Below are positions 40,522-55,738 of a stretch of 64,000 nucleotides of DNA, piece by piece (within the stretch, counting starts at the first letter, position 1; the number at the start of each line of letters is the position of its first letter). The stretch spans positions 8,465,927 through 8,529,926 of the forward strand of contig OZ004582.1 in NCBI GenBank assembly GCA_963924555.1, in the 5' to 3' direction. Origin of the DNA: Crambe crambe. Its lineage: Eukaryota > Porifera > Demospongiae > Poecilosclerida > Crambeidae. The position numbers and the translations under genes were made by a program. The notes beneath the pieces are model-generated. The model did not search any database, had not been told where the DNA came from, and was given only the letters and a program-made list of their open reading frames with translations.

Positions 40522-42291
40522 CTAATATACATGTATACAATGGTTCTTAGTATCACACACATATAACATACCACTACTATCAACAGTTAGTCCAGCAGGG
40601 TTCGTTAATTCCCCACCCTTCCCACCAAACGATGTCAACTGACTTGTTGAATAATTACTAAACACGGAAACTCTGCATTCATCAGTCTCACTAACATAGA
40701 TATGAATATCATCTGCATCTATTGCAATACCATGAGGACTGAAATTTTTGCTTTTAAAACAGCTACGCAGACATTTACCATCGGCTGTAAAGACTTGGAT
40801 ACGACGATTGCTGCTATCAGCTACGTAGACATTCCCAACACTGTCGCATGCTATACCTAATGGGTTATCTAACTGTCCCATGCGGTTCCCTTTCTTTCCA
40901 AAAGTTCCAAAGTATGAGAGGTCGGAGTTCAGGATTTGAATACTGTCTTTCGAATCCACGACATACACCTTGTTATTACTGGAGTTGAATGCAATATCCA
41001 TGGGAAAAGACTCATTTTTCGTTGGAGACTCTGTGATGAATTTCCCATCTGATGTGAATTTCTGGATGCGATTGTTTTCAAAATCTGTCACAAAAATATT
41101 TCCATCACAATCTACCGCCAATCCATGAGGTGTTTGGAACTGTCCTGATCCCGAGCCTTGTTCACCAAATGATCGGAGCTTCTCTCCATTAGGGTTGAAG
41201 ACAGATACACAATGTCTCCCCGATTCAGTTACAATAACCTCCCCATTCTGGTTAATTGCTACACCCTGAGGATCCTGCACTCCGTCAATTCTAAAGATTT
41301 GATCACCGAGATTCTTAACTGGCAATTTAACCAGCACAGTATATGGACTTCCTCTGATGTGATCCTCTTCATACACAATATGAAGCTGGTGCTTTCCCTT
41401 AATAGTCGGACAGTAGCTGATCATACATTTGTTCTCTCCAATCAGCTCAACACTACCCACTACCGTTGAACTTGTTAAGTCGGATACGAGCTTGCACTGC
41501 AATAATTCAGTTTGCTTAATAGGACAGGGTTCTCCCTTTGAGTTTGCCACCTCCACTAGTATGGAAGATTTCTCTCCAACTACAGCATTTTTAAGAGACC
41601 CATCTGAAGCTACGTGACACTTGGATGGATCTGGAGACTCCTGAGGGGACAAGATCTCCCCAACATTTTCACAAAATTGAAGGAGATAAGTAGAATTTGA
41701 ATCAATGAATATCATATCAGCTTCTGCGTCAGGTTTCAATATCTTGTCATTCTCTATAACTTCTTTCATTCGTGCCACTTCATCTGTATTTGAGTTTGCT
41801 ATTCGTCCCTCATCGCAGTCCACTAATAGCTTCTCTTTTTCAGACTGAACCTTGTCATTCAGTACCTTTATCTGTTCTCTGTGAATTTCAAGGCTTTTCA
41901 GTTTACGCTTTGTCATTTCACGTAGCTCACAAATCAATTTAGTCTTCCTATCAGTAAGAACTTCATCAAATTTTCTGAAGGTATCGTGTATATCTCTCTC
42001 AATAGTATTTCGCTGTTCAACGATTTTTTCAGCACGCTGATTCAAATCACTCTGAACATCCATCAGTTTTTTGTCCAACGGTTCTATTAAAGAATTTATC
42101 TTCTCTCTTTTCCATGTACTGATTCTTTCAAATACGTGCCCAGAATGGGTTTGTCCTTTAGTTGTGCATTCCACACATATTTCCAGTTCACAGTTTTCAC
42201 AATAAAATTCGAGCTTTTTCACATGCTTAGTACATAATGAGGCTTCAGTGAATGGGATCTTAATGGTATAAGTCATTGGATCATTTGCCAT
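40522..42291 (-). CDS. RING-less B-box / filamin / NHL protein, 589 aa
   Basis: The coding exon begins after a TTTTTGCAG acceptor at about 42307, and the first ATG is at 42291 (MANDPMTYTIK). The 5' leader is probably spliced, with donors near 42400-42425 (minus). A B-box2 lies at about 22-60 (CTKH, CENC, CVEC, HSGH), followed by a coiled coil to about 190. The filamin repeat ends RGSPYTVLV, and NHL repeats end CDTKNHCIHVY. No RING is present, and I found none upstream on this strand before 42613. TRIM-like proteins without RING lack the usual E3 module and may act as adaptors or dominant partners. It is flanked head-to-head by the RING-bearing gene at 42613. Confidence 0.85.
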   Translation of the reverse strand: MANDPMTYTIKIPFTEASLCTKHVKKLEFYCENCELEICVECTTKGQTHSGHVFERISTWKREKINSLIEPLDKKLMDVQSDLNQRAEKIVEQRNTIERDIHDTFRKFDEVLTDRKTKLICELREMTKRKLKSLEIHREQIKVLNDKVQSEKEKLLVDCDEGRIANSNTDEVARMKEVIENDKILKPDAEADMIFIDSNSTYLLQFCENVGEILSPQESPDPSKCHVASDGSLKNAVVGEKSSILVEVANSKGEPCPIKQTELLQCKLVSDLTSSTVVGSVELIGENKCMISYCPTIKGKHQLHIVYEEDHIRGSPYTVLVKLPVKNLGDQIFRIDGVQDPQGVAINQNGEVIVTESGRHCVSVFNPNGEKLRSFGEQGSGSGQFQTPHGLAVDCDGNIFVTDFENNRIQKFTSDGKFITESPTKNESFPMDIAFNSSNNKVYVVDSKDSIQILNSDLSYFGTFGKKGNRMGQLDNPLGIACDSVGNVYVADSSNRRIQVFTADGKCLRSCFKSKNFSPHGIAIDADDIHIYVSETDECRVSVFSNYSTSQLTSFGGKGGELTNPAGLTVDSSGMLYVCDTKNHCIHVY

Positions 42292-42612
42292 CCTTCTTAG
42301 CTGCAAAAATGGTGGCTAATGAGGGGGGGAAAGGGGTGTGGTAGGATGATATTGCGCTCAATATTGGACTGTTGCTAAGCTAATTCACTCCTACATTAGC
42401 ATACCTTCTGTTCGTTCTTACCTTCTGTTCTGATAGAGGACAGGTTATGAAAATTTACACTACTGGGCTTCTGCCAAAGGCGATCATCACAATCTTGCGC
42501 CCCGCCCAATTGCCATTTACTGCACATGCGCACTACTGTCAGGGCTATACTAGCTATGAATACTATTATATCGTGGGCGTGGCCCCAATCGACGAATTCG
42601 AGAACTAGAAAG
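42292..42612. promoter_or_regulatory. divergent promoter of two TRIM-type genes
   Basis: A 321-bp interval between opposite start codons. It contains CACATGCGCAC at about 42523-42532 (NRF1-like) and CGCCCCGCCCAAT near 42498-42510, which resembles GC-box plus CCAAT. Part of it is the 5' leader and leader intron of the minus-strand gene. Confidence 0.5.
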
Positions 42613-44871
42613 ATGGAGGAAGACACACTGCCTAGAGGCTGCGAGATTTGCTGCGGGCCTTTTAGAGATCCAAAGGTACTTCCCTGTTTTCACATAGCCT
42701 GCAGAGATTGCATCAAAACACTGCAAGTGGCGAAGATAGAAAACTTGAAATGCCCAATAAACAAATGCTCCAAGACGTTCAGGTGCGAGAATATGGATCC
42801 CGAGTCGTTACCTGACGCCTTTGTGGTGTACCACTTCAACGATCTAAGGAGATTCAAGGAAAAGATCAAGAAGGATGAAATGATATGCGGCACTTGTATA
42901 AAGAATGGTAAGAAAAATGAGTTAGCTGTGGCTTCATGTGACCAGTGCACCTACATTTGTCAGAAATGCTGCAAGAGTCACAGAGAAGAGAAAAAATTCA
43001 CCGATCATAATGTCGTATTATTTAATGAGCTATCAATCCAAAGAGATGATGGCTTGCATACGGAAATACTCAAGCAAACTCGCTCAATGTCCTTCATCCA
43101 GCAGACACGAAATAGGTGTGAATTTCATCCCTCAGAAAACTGTAGGTGCTATTGTTTGGATTGCAGAGCCTTCATCTGTCCAATTTGCATTGATGAAGTA
43201 CATGCCGAGCATAACTGGAAGGTTTTCGATAAAGCAGCTGCAGAATGTAAGAGAACAGTCAGTGAGAGCTTACCACGTGTTAGACTTAGCCGGAATCAAG
43301 TGTTGGATGCTTTGGAGGCAATAAAGGACCAAAGATGCCATGTAGAAGATCAGCAGAAAGTTCTATCGTCCTCTATCAATGCTGAGTTTGATCGATTGAT
43401 GAAGATTCTCGAACGAAGAAGGCAGCGTTTGCAGTCTAAATTGGACGATTTGACAGAGAGCAAGCTAAACAAGTTGGCTGAACAACAATTAAACTTCGAG
43501 AGGTTTGCCAAAGAAGTGAAAAGAATGGTTACTTTTACAGAGGCAAGCCTGGCAAACTCAACAGACCATGAATTACTCACACTTTATCCATTCCTGCATG
43601 ATAAAATCAAAGAAGGAACTGAGAAAATATCCAAAGAAGAGCTCCAACCTGTCGAAACTGCAAACACTGCTTTCAAGTCTTCAGCTAGAAAAGAATTCAC
43701 TGAACTATGTCAGAGGAATTTGGAGATATATTCCAAGCAGGCGAATGCAAGCACTTGTTCTATCGAAGGGGAAGACCTAAAGAGGGTGGAAACGATGCGT
43801 AAGATTCAGTTCATGATCAACGTTGTCAACAAGAACCACAAACCATGCCCCAGCATTCAAGATGTATCCGTTAAACTCAAATCTTGTGAGAGTGGATTTG
43901 AGTCCAACGCTTTTGTCCACGATGGAACCATGGGGCGCTATCGTGTTGAAATGTATCCCGAATTCCGGGGAGAACATGAGATCCACATCTCAGTGAATGG
44001 CAATGCCATTGCTGGTTCTCCTTACCCTGTGAACATCCACATGCCCCCTTCGCAGCTTGGCAAACCTCAAGGTTGTCTCGTTGACGTAACACAACCCAGA
44101 GGAATAGCACTCACTCCTGCAGGAAATATCTTAATATCTGAATGGAATGGGAAGCAGATAATCGAAATGGACAAGCTTGGACGTCGCTTACGTGCTCTAG
44201 ATATCAAAAATCTATTACATCCTGCAAGCATCGTGCTCTCTGACTCCAATGACATATTCATCGTGGAGGGAAGTGGAGTGAATTGTGGTATCATCAAGTG
44301 CAGTCAACATGGGAAGCCATTGAAAGCAATTTTAGGAGATGGTGATGCAGTCTGTCAGTTCAAGAACCCACGTGGTGTTAAGATCAGTCCCAGAGGGAAC
44401 GAAGTGTTTGTATGTGACAGGGATAACCACCGAATTCAAGTCTATGACACGGATCTCAACTTTTGTAGGTGCATCAATTTTCAAAAGCTGGATTGCGATT
44501 TGAAAAACAAGGCTAAACCAAACGATTTGACTTTCGATGAAGCTGGGAACATGTTCGTAACGGATTATGCTAATGACTGCATCCATCATCTCGACCCCAT
44601 GGAAAATTATGTCTCCAGCTTCTCACGCAGCAAAGATAAACAGTTGGCAGGCCCAGAGTGTCTTGTTGTGGACAACTTTGGCTATCTCTATGTCACCGAG
44701 TCCCACAATCATCGTGTCTCCGTTTTCAAGACATCAGGGGAGTGTATCACAGCCTTCGGTAGCAAAGGACGAAGCGAAGGGGAGTTCAACTTTCCAATGG
44801 GGATCGCTATTGATAAGGATGGAGCCCTGTTTGTCTGTGAGCTAATGAATAACAGAATACAAATTTTTTGA
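42613..44871 (+). CDS. TRIM-NHL protein, second architecture, 752 aa
   Basis: A single exon. The ATG at 42613 (MEEDTLPRGCEIC) aligns with the start of its paralogue at 37491. The in-frame ATG at 42526 lies over the promoter motif and is unlikely to be used. RING C10, C13, CFHIACRDC, CPINKC is followed by a B-box1-like finger (CGTC, CDQC, CQKC), a B-box2 (CEFH, CLDC, CPIC, HAEH), a coiled coil and a filamin repeat (RGEHEIHISVNGNAI, GSPYPVNIH). NHL repeats run to LMNNRIQIF. It is closely related to 37491-39770 over its full length, so the pair arose by duplication with the minus-strand B-box gene now between them. Confidence 0.9.
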   Translation: MEEDTLPRGCEICCGPFRDPKVLPCFHIACRDCIKTLQVAKIENLKCPINKCSKTFRCENMDPESLPDAFVVYHFNDLRRFKEKIKKDEMICGTCIKNGKKNELAVASCDQCTYICQKCCKSHREEKKFTDHNVVLFNELSIQRDDGLHTEILKQTRSMSFIQQTRNRCEFHPSENCRCYCLDCRAFICPICIDEVHAEHNWKVFDKAAAECKRTVSESLPRVRLSRNQVLDALEAIKDQRCHVEDQQKVLSSSINAEFDRLMKILERRRQRLQSKLDDLTESKLNKLAEQQLNFERFAKEVKRMVTFTEASLANSTDHELLTLYPFLHDKIKEGTEKISKEELQPVETANTAFKSSARKEFTELCQRNLEIYSKQANASTCSIEGEDLKRVETMRKIQFMINVVNKNHKPCPSIQDVSVKLKSCESGFESNAFVHDGTMGRYRVEMYPEFRGEHEIHISVNGNAIAGSPYPVNIHMPPSQLGKPQGCLVDVTQPRGIALTPAGNILISEWNGKQIIEMDKLGRRLRALDIKNLLHPASIVLSDSNDIFIVEGSGVNCGIIKCSQHGKPLKAILGDGDAVCQFKNPRGVKISPRGNEVFVCDRDNHRIQVYDTDLNFCRCINFQKLDCDLKNKAKPNDLTFDEAGNMFVTDYANDCIHHLDPMENYVSSFSRSKDKQLAGPECLVVDNFGYLYVTESHNHRVSVFKTSGECITAFGSKGRSEGEFNFPMGIAIDKDGALFVCELMNNRIQIF

Positions 44872-45483
44872 GATTTCAAAGTATAGCAAGAGGTAGTCTA
44901 GTAGTGAGATTCACTGTAGCTATTTGGCTCGCATTTGCTGATGCAATCATTTACTGTATAATATTATGTACTTCACTACTAATGATGTATTAATAATGTT
45001 ATTGTGACTAGAATATAATATTAGTAATAAAAGTACATTAATTCTTGACATGTGACACATTCCATTCCATATACTACAGGATACAGCTTAGCTTCCCTCC
45101 TTGATTCAGCTAGGTTCCACTTTCGAGGTAGCTATGAGGCTTTTAAAGGATTCATGTAAATAAAAGTCACAGGATGTCCTATATAGTGTAAGGGTACAAG
45201 GTAGTATGGCTTGCTTGCTTGCTTGCTTCAAATAACAGAAATTCAAAGAATTGGAACTTGCTAACTGTCATAAGTATCTGAATATACAACCCTCTCTTAT
45301 CATAACAAGAAACCATTCTGTACTGATAAAGGGTATGAACAAAAGAATAACACTGTTTTGTGGTTTAATATCTGATATTAGGTAAAATAAACTATTCTTT
45401 GTCAATTAAGAACTTTAGACTTAATGTCAATATTGTTGATGGTGTCCTATTGTTGAGTGTCCCAAGAGAAGAAAAGAGAGCCA
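44872..45483. other. convergent intergenic stretch
   Basis: Between the TRIM-NHL stop and the GATD1 stop. AT-rich, with a short (GCTT)n tract near 45210-45228. No coding sequence seen. Confidence 0.6.
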
Positions 45484-45950
45484 TCATCTCTGCTTAGTTA
45501 GTCTAAAAAACAAAACTTCATGAAACAACAGTTACTCTTAGTCTGAACTTTACCTAGCATTACTGAGAAGAATGAGGTTTTGGACTGCTGTTAGAGTGGA
45601 GAGGGAGTTCTGTGCTGTTATCAAGTGATCATCAACGATGATGTAATTACTATTTGATCTTCCATCTACATCATAAGAAAAATAATCCATAACTCCCTCC
45701 CTTCCTCCCTCTTTGACAATGGGTTCTTCCCCTCTACCTCTACTCCCCTTCCCCCTCCCCTCCCTCTTCCCCCCCCCCCCCCCCCACTTCCCCCTCCCTC
45801 TTCCCCCTCCCTCCCTCCTTCTCCCTTCTTCCCTCCTCTCCCAACACTCACTGCTGTAAGTGCCTCCCTGCTTCCTGACAAAATCAGCAGGGACATAGGG
45901 CTGGGTAGAAAAATCTTCTCGCTTGGCAAGTTCCAGAGTTGAAGGCTTTA

Positions 45951-46047
<97 letters not shown>

Positions 46048-47680
46048 AATAAATAAATTATAATAATAAGCATGTGCATGGAGATAAGAGGTGTGGCAGA
46101 AATCTTAAGTATATAGCTATGCAGTAAAGTATCTCGATGAAGACCATGTATGGGCTCCTATATTATCCCCTGTCATGCCACTATGGTCAGCAGCTAGGGG
46201 AGGACCCTATATTATTAGTTTCGTATTTACCCCTGTCATGCTGTAGTCGGCAAAGGTCCAGTCCTGAGATTGAGCATCGAGGGCCGAGAACAAAGCACAG
46301 GTACCTAAACCAACTGCACAGAGTGGCTCTGCAACAAGACGGAGAAAAAACAAACTAACAGGGAGGGTTTAGAGATGTGGTGCTGAAATTTCTGGGGTCA
46401 CCAGGGAAGCTCAAGCTGGGAGGGGGGAATCCCAGGGTGCCCCTACCTCTGTATGAAACCCTGTTGATACCATACACATCAATCCTCGTGAGTGAGCTAG
46501 CTAGGTCACATATTTAAACATACTGTACCTCAATCTAGTGTTGATGTGCATGCATGTGGTTGCACAGTAACCATAATCAAAGTGAAATATTAGCAAATTT
46601 TACGGTTGTTTACTTTTTTCTCTACTGAAGGATTTGAGTAGTGCTGCAAGGTAATGGTTAGTGGCGAGGTCAAAGGGCGCACCAGGACTATCTGGTAGAA
46701 GGAGAGCAGTGAACCTTGAACCTGCAAGGGGTCCAAAAGTTAATCAGGGAGAGGGGAGAGGAGGAGGAGGAGGAGGGGGGAGAGGAGGAGGAGGAGGGGA
46801 GGGGAGGAGGAGGAGGGAAGGAGGGAAGGAGGGAGAGGGAGGGAGGGGAGGAGGAGGAGGAGGGGAGGGGAGGAGGAGGAGGGAAGGAGGGAAGGAGGGA
46901 GAGGGAGGGAGGGGAGGAGGAGGAGGGGAGAGGAGGAGAAGGAGGGAGAGGGAGGGAGGGAAGGAGGGAGAGGGAGGGAGAGGAGGAGGGGGAGGAGGGA
47001 GGGAGTGAAAGGAATGAGAGAGAGGGAGGAGAGGAGAGTGAGAGGAGAGAGAGGGGGAGAGAAACAAGTCAGAGATGCGACCATTCTTCGCCACCTACTG
47101 TCCATGTTTTCCAGGCGATGAGGCATGGAGATTGGTTTGGAGGTGAAGTCTGCTATCCACTGTCGAGCATTGTCATCTCTGACATCAACAAAATTCAGTG
47201 GCTTGCCCTGCACAGAAATTAGCATGACTTTGGTGTTTAAAGAATGGAGAATTTATACGGTATTTCATAAACTTTATTCACAAACACTCCTGCAAGTGTT
47301 ACTATTATGATACAGTATGTCCACTCAAATCATCACCCGATTGTTGGTTGAACTCACCTCAGGACTAGCCAAGAACACATCAAAAGAGGAAGTGGTGAGA
47401 GTGAAGGCATTGATGAACGAAGTGGCTGAAACCCCTAAGAAAATATTTATCGTAATCCACTTCGATGTACAAATGGTATTCAACTTTTTGTGTCACTCTG
47501 TCAACGTAAAGAGGGACAACCCCTCAATTTGCCATTTATACCGTAGGCTATGGAGCCAGGAGAGAGGGCTGTTAGCTATCAACTAGAGTCTATAATCCAG
47601 CTACATGGAAGAGGCTTACCTCGTGTATTTGCGCTACATACTATCAGACAAGACGGTCTTTCTCTCTGTTGTCCAGCCAT
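45484..47680 (-). CDS. GATD1: GATD1 (PDDC1) class-I glutamine-amidotransferase-like protein, 8 exons, 225 aa
   Basis: Exons in transcript order: 47620-47680, 47358-47434, 47099-47207, 46614-46721, 46231-46328, 45852-45945, 45554-45665, 45484-45502. All phases fit, and 678 nt give 225 aa, close to the vertebrate protein of about 220 aa. Recognisable segments are GVSATSFINAFTL, NFVDVRDDNARQW, RFTALLLPDSPGA, KPLCAVGLGTCALF, DWTFADYSMTGPSTLEL, DDHLITAQNSLST and AVQNLILL. The family has the DJ-1/PfpI fold. The nucleophile-elbow region here (VGLGTC) has no Cys at the turn, consistent with the atypical family. Function is poorly known; a role in endosomal trafficking has been suggested. Intron 3 is almost pure GGA/GGGA on plus, and intron 5 begins with a (TAA)n/(TAAA)n tract beside exon 6. 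Confidence 0.92.
45949..46057. repeat. (TAAA)n/(TAA)n microsatellite
   Basis: AAATAAATAAAT flanks a central run of TAA units of about 65 bp. It abuts the acceptor side of GATD1 exon 6. Confidence 0.9.
46740..47080. repeat. GGA/GGGA-rich low-complexity tract
   Basis: Purine-only DNA with GGAGGAGGAGG and GAAGGAGGGAGAGGGAGGGA higher-order repeats, filling GATD1 intron 3. On the transcribed strand it is a long pyrimidine tract running toward the exon 4 acceptor at 46721. Long open frames here on both strands are composition artefacts. Confidence 0.9.
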
Positions 47681-47806
47681 GATTTTACCCTGCGGCTCAA
47701 GTCACGTGACCGAGCATAAACGAGCTACGCCCACTTTTATGCAGACAAAAAAAAACACCTGAAAATCATTTTCTAGCTATCTTGGACGGAATAACAGCCA
47801 GATCAG
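47681..47806. promoter_or_regulatory. divergent promoter of GATD1 and the L27/PDZ gene
   Basis: A 126-bp interval between opposite start codons. GTCACGTGAC at 47701-47710 is a perfect palindromic E-box of USF/MITF/TFE type. No TATA box was recognised. Confidence 0.55.
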
Positions 47807-52265
<4,459 letters not shown>

Positions 52266-52651
52266 AACAATATTTGAAAATCATCACATTAATTTTTTAA
52301 TTGACATTATGGTCACACAAGTTAAATTAATGGTGTAATAATTATAAATTAAGCCCAAGACTAAAATTATAATTTTCCAAAGCTGTAATGTTGCTAGGCA
52401 TGAGGCTAATATGCTAGCATAAAAATGGGAATAATAGGGTCTCACTGGAATAGCAGCATAATAGGCTTTAAAAACAGAATAATAGGCTGCAGTCATTATT
52501 ATAGCTACTATAATTTGCTCCTTCCTAGCCCTTGCCTGATTGTCCAGTGCTGGCATCTTGACTTGGCACAAAATTGATACTGGTGTGTGCATTCTGAGTG
52601 AGACTTATAAATGATGGTTATCTCTCATCTAGGCATGTTTAAATTATTAAG

Positions 52652-53031
52652 AATTACATTAATTCAGTTCCTCATACAGTCATAACTGTAATCAAGAAAC
52701 TTATACATCCAAAAAGTACTCTTTCATGAGAATTATAGGCTACTATAAAAAGAATAATGGGTCTTCTGTGGGAGCACTGCAGAATAGAATAATAGGCCAA
52801 AAAAAAGAGAGCATATTAGCCTAAATGTTGCAAATTGGACAGGAGATTGACTGGCTAATATCTGTAAATTGGGAAATTTTCTTTCCAATGTTAATTTATT
52901 TTTTGTGGTCATTATGTTCAACAATGACATGAAATTTAATTACCTTGTACAAAAATAGCGTAAAAGCTTAAAAATCTAACAAAAATGAAAATTACAGTTA
53001 TGACTGTATGAGGAACTGAATTAATGTAATT
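52652..53031. mobile_element. inverted-repeat element with perfect 41-bp ends
   Basis: The 41 bases at 52652-52692 recur exactly inverted at 52991-53031 (outer AATTACATTAATTCAGTTCC, inner ACAGTCATAACTGTAAT). The 380-bp element has no coding frame. Perfect ends suggest recent activity of a non-autonomous DNA transposon. Confidence 0.75.
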
Positions 53032-53078
53032 AATGGTTTGAAAAAATGACCAGTCACTAGAAATCATTTCCAGCTCTA

Positions 53079-53216
53079 CAGTGGAACCTCACTCTAAAAG
53101 AAGGACAATCTAAAGTATTTTTTTTTGTATATACAAATGAAAATAACCTCCGAAAGAGGACAACCTCTCTACAAAGGATAAAAGGCTGGGTCCCATTATA
53201 TGAAGGTTTCCACTGT
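53079..53216. mobile_element. inverted-repeat element of the ACAGTGGAACCTC family
   Basis: Begins ACAGTGGAACCTC and ends GAAGGTTTCCACTGT. The interior has GAGGACAACCTCTCTACAAAGG and GGCTGGGTCCCATTAT, the latter repeated just downstream (53355-53400). Confidence 0.6.
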
Positions 53217-55402
53217 GAAAAGAAAAGTTTATAGCACATCTAATTAATTGGGACAAATTTCTCCTATAGTTCATCCACTTTGCATTTCACATCAGCAAGA
53301 AGAGATCATCGACATATAATTCATAAAAAAAATAATGAATTGCTTTATCAAGTTGGAAGACAACCTCTCTACAAAGGCTTGGTCCCATTATTTGAAGGTT
53401 GGCACATCTTTAAAATTAATTGGGACAAATTTCTCCAATAGTTCATCCACTCTAAACAACTTCACATTTGCAGCATGAAGAGATCATTAACATAATACAG
53501 CCAATTCATTTAAAAAAATAATGAATTGCTTTACTGGTACACACTCCATTCACTTTCGGAGAATGAGTACAAGAAAAAATACTTTACACTTCAGTATGAT
53601 GATGCTGGAATGTTTTAGGTTGGAGCTGGTAGATATTTGATCTGTGGCTTGGTGCGTGTGCACCTGGTGTATGTATCATGGAGTATTCATGCATGCAAAC
53701 ATTAGCAAAATGAATATGGTATTATATTCACTATGAGGTCGCCATTTAGAGTACATGTGTTTCTTAGCAACTCATAGTAACTAATAGAAAAGTACTTCAC
53801 TGAAAAAAATATATATATTTCTGGTTGGCAGTTAATTCTCTCAGTCAATTTAGATAGTTTGGGTAATGAGGTCAAAGGTCTCAGGGAATATATCCCTTCA
53901 GTGTGTCAGTCTCATTATTGAACTCTCATCAAGGGTGTGGGAGAGAGTGTGTCCTTGAGTTCAGACTGGCTGATACCTCATAATACTAATATAGGTCAAT
54001 AATTAACATCCTTAGTCAACATATCTTTAGTGAGTTCAGCCAGTCTACCTACTAATACATCTCTTTTATGATGAGTCCAAACATTGAAGTCAGATATCCT
54101 TTAGCTAGTAAGTTCAGCCAGGACGTCTAATAGTTACACCTCTTGTGACAAGTTCAAACATTAATTGAAGTCAGATGAGTTCAGCCAGTCTAGCAGGTCA
54201 AGCAGTAAAGTCAGAGGACCCCCTTTAAATTAATGAAGTCAAGAGATACCTTTTAGTGAGTTCAGCCATGCAGTGTGGTACATAGGTAGCTACAGCCATG
54301 AGTCCAACTGATATCCATATCCATACCCTTTTGTGAAGTCAGGAGATATACCTGAGTTCAGACACCTGTAATGTTTTGAGGTCAAAATGTCTAAACACCA
54401 TAGAACATGAATGAGAACTGAGGTTAAAGGTCATGGAGGATGACATTATTACAAATAGCTTCACTCACACACAATTAGATTAGCAACCATTCAGCCAGCG
54501 GTATACACTGTCTGTGAAGTATAATGTGATACTATACTGTTGTGATGACGTTGAAACCAACTTATAATCCAAGCAGCATTCTTGTTCTTCTGACTCTTGT
54601 CTTCCAATATTCGGGTGTCTGTATGTAGCGCTAGATGCAACCATTGCGTGTAGAACCCATTTGGAACAATTTCAACATAGCACTTTCAATAAAACAGCTA
54701 ATTTAATTAAACTAAATTAAATTTTAAAAAAAGGTGGGTTGCTATAGTACCTGGAACACATACTGTCTTGTATGATACAGAAGCTAAGTTGCTAGCTACA
54801 TATTGCAGTCCAGTTCTCGGAAAAGCTCATTAAAAGAAGTGGGCAAATTACTTAGCCAACCTGATAGGATGAGACAGTGAAGCAACCCTATATAGACAGT
54901 CTGCCACTTTGTAGTGAGCGGCTAATCAGAATCCTAGACCAATTTCTCTTGGTGAGCGAGCTACAACATGACACTGCATCACATCGGTAGCCATAACAAT
55001 AATTAAGGACACTTTTGAACATTGCTAATTAAACATTGCTTTTATTGAATCCAGGCCTCTGTTCAAACGTAATTGCCATGTGATAATCCCAAAATTAAAC
55101 TTTTAAAATGTATCCAATTTTGAGTATTTTCACTCGTAGCTAAAGTCTATTTTGTGTTCATTTAATCATTCGTTATAACTACTATAACTTAATGAGGACA
55201 CCTCTCTAATCTGGACACTTTCCCATGACCCCTGAGATAAGGACACCTCTCGAATCTGGACAATTTTCTCACATCCCATTGCCACTGCAATGAAATGATG
55301 ATGTGTATAAATTCCGGAGGGCAAGGGTAGCTCGCTACCTCTCTAATCGAGATATTTCTACTTCCTGGTCCGATGTAGTTAACAGGTTTAACAGGATTTC
55401 AT
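53217..55402. other. gene-poor stretch
   Basis: AT-rich DNA with recurrent GAAGTCAGATA / GAGTTCAGCCAG phrases between about 53860 and 54370, suggesting a decayed tandem repeat. No exon, RNA gene or long open frame that I can support. Confidence 0.5.
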
Positions 55403-55738
55403 ATACATACATACATACATACATACATACATACATACATACATACATACATACATACATACATACATCCTATTCCTGTTCCTGTTTGATAGCTGCCGTT
55501 AAACAGCCCCTTAGAGCAGCAAAGTCTCATAGTAGATCCCCCAGTATAGTACTCAGCACACATTGCATGCACTGGACTGCTCCACGCAGACGCTGCTCAC
55601 TCACAGGCTTCTGTCTCTCATTTAAAATACTTTGTTATCTCCTTCCCTACTGAAACTTCTGGAGCATACATACATACATACATACATACATACATACATA
55701 CATACATACATACATACATACATACATACATACATACA
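55403..55738. repeat. two (ACAT)n microsatellites flanking a 200-bp segment
   Basis: CATA/TACA tetranucleotides run from about 55403 to 55468 and again from 55666 to 55738. The segment between (TCCTATTCCTG to TGAAACTTCTGGAGC) has no clear coding sense. Confidence 0.9.

Noticed and set aside
46661..47225. Long open frames on both strands, Gly/Glu- or Ser/Pro/Leu-rich
   Set aside because: They run through the GGA/GGGA tract in GATD1 intron 3 and reflect base composition; the GATD1 exon at 47099-47207 explains the only protein-like part.
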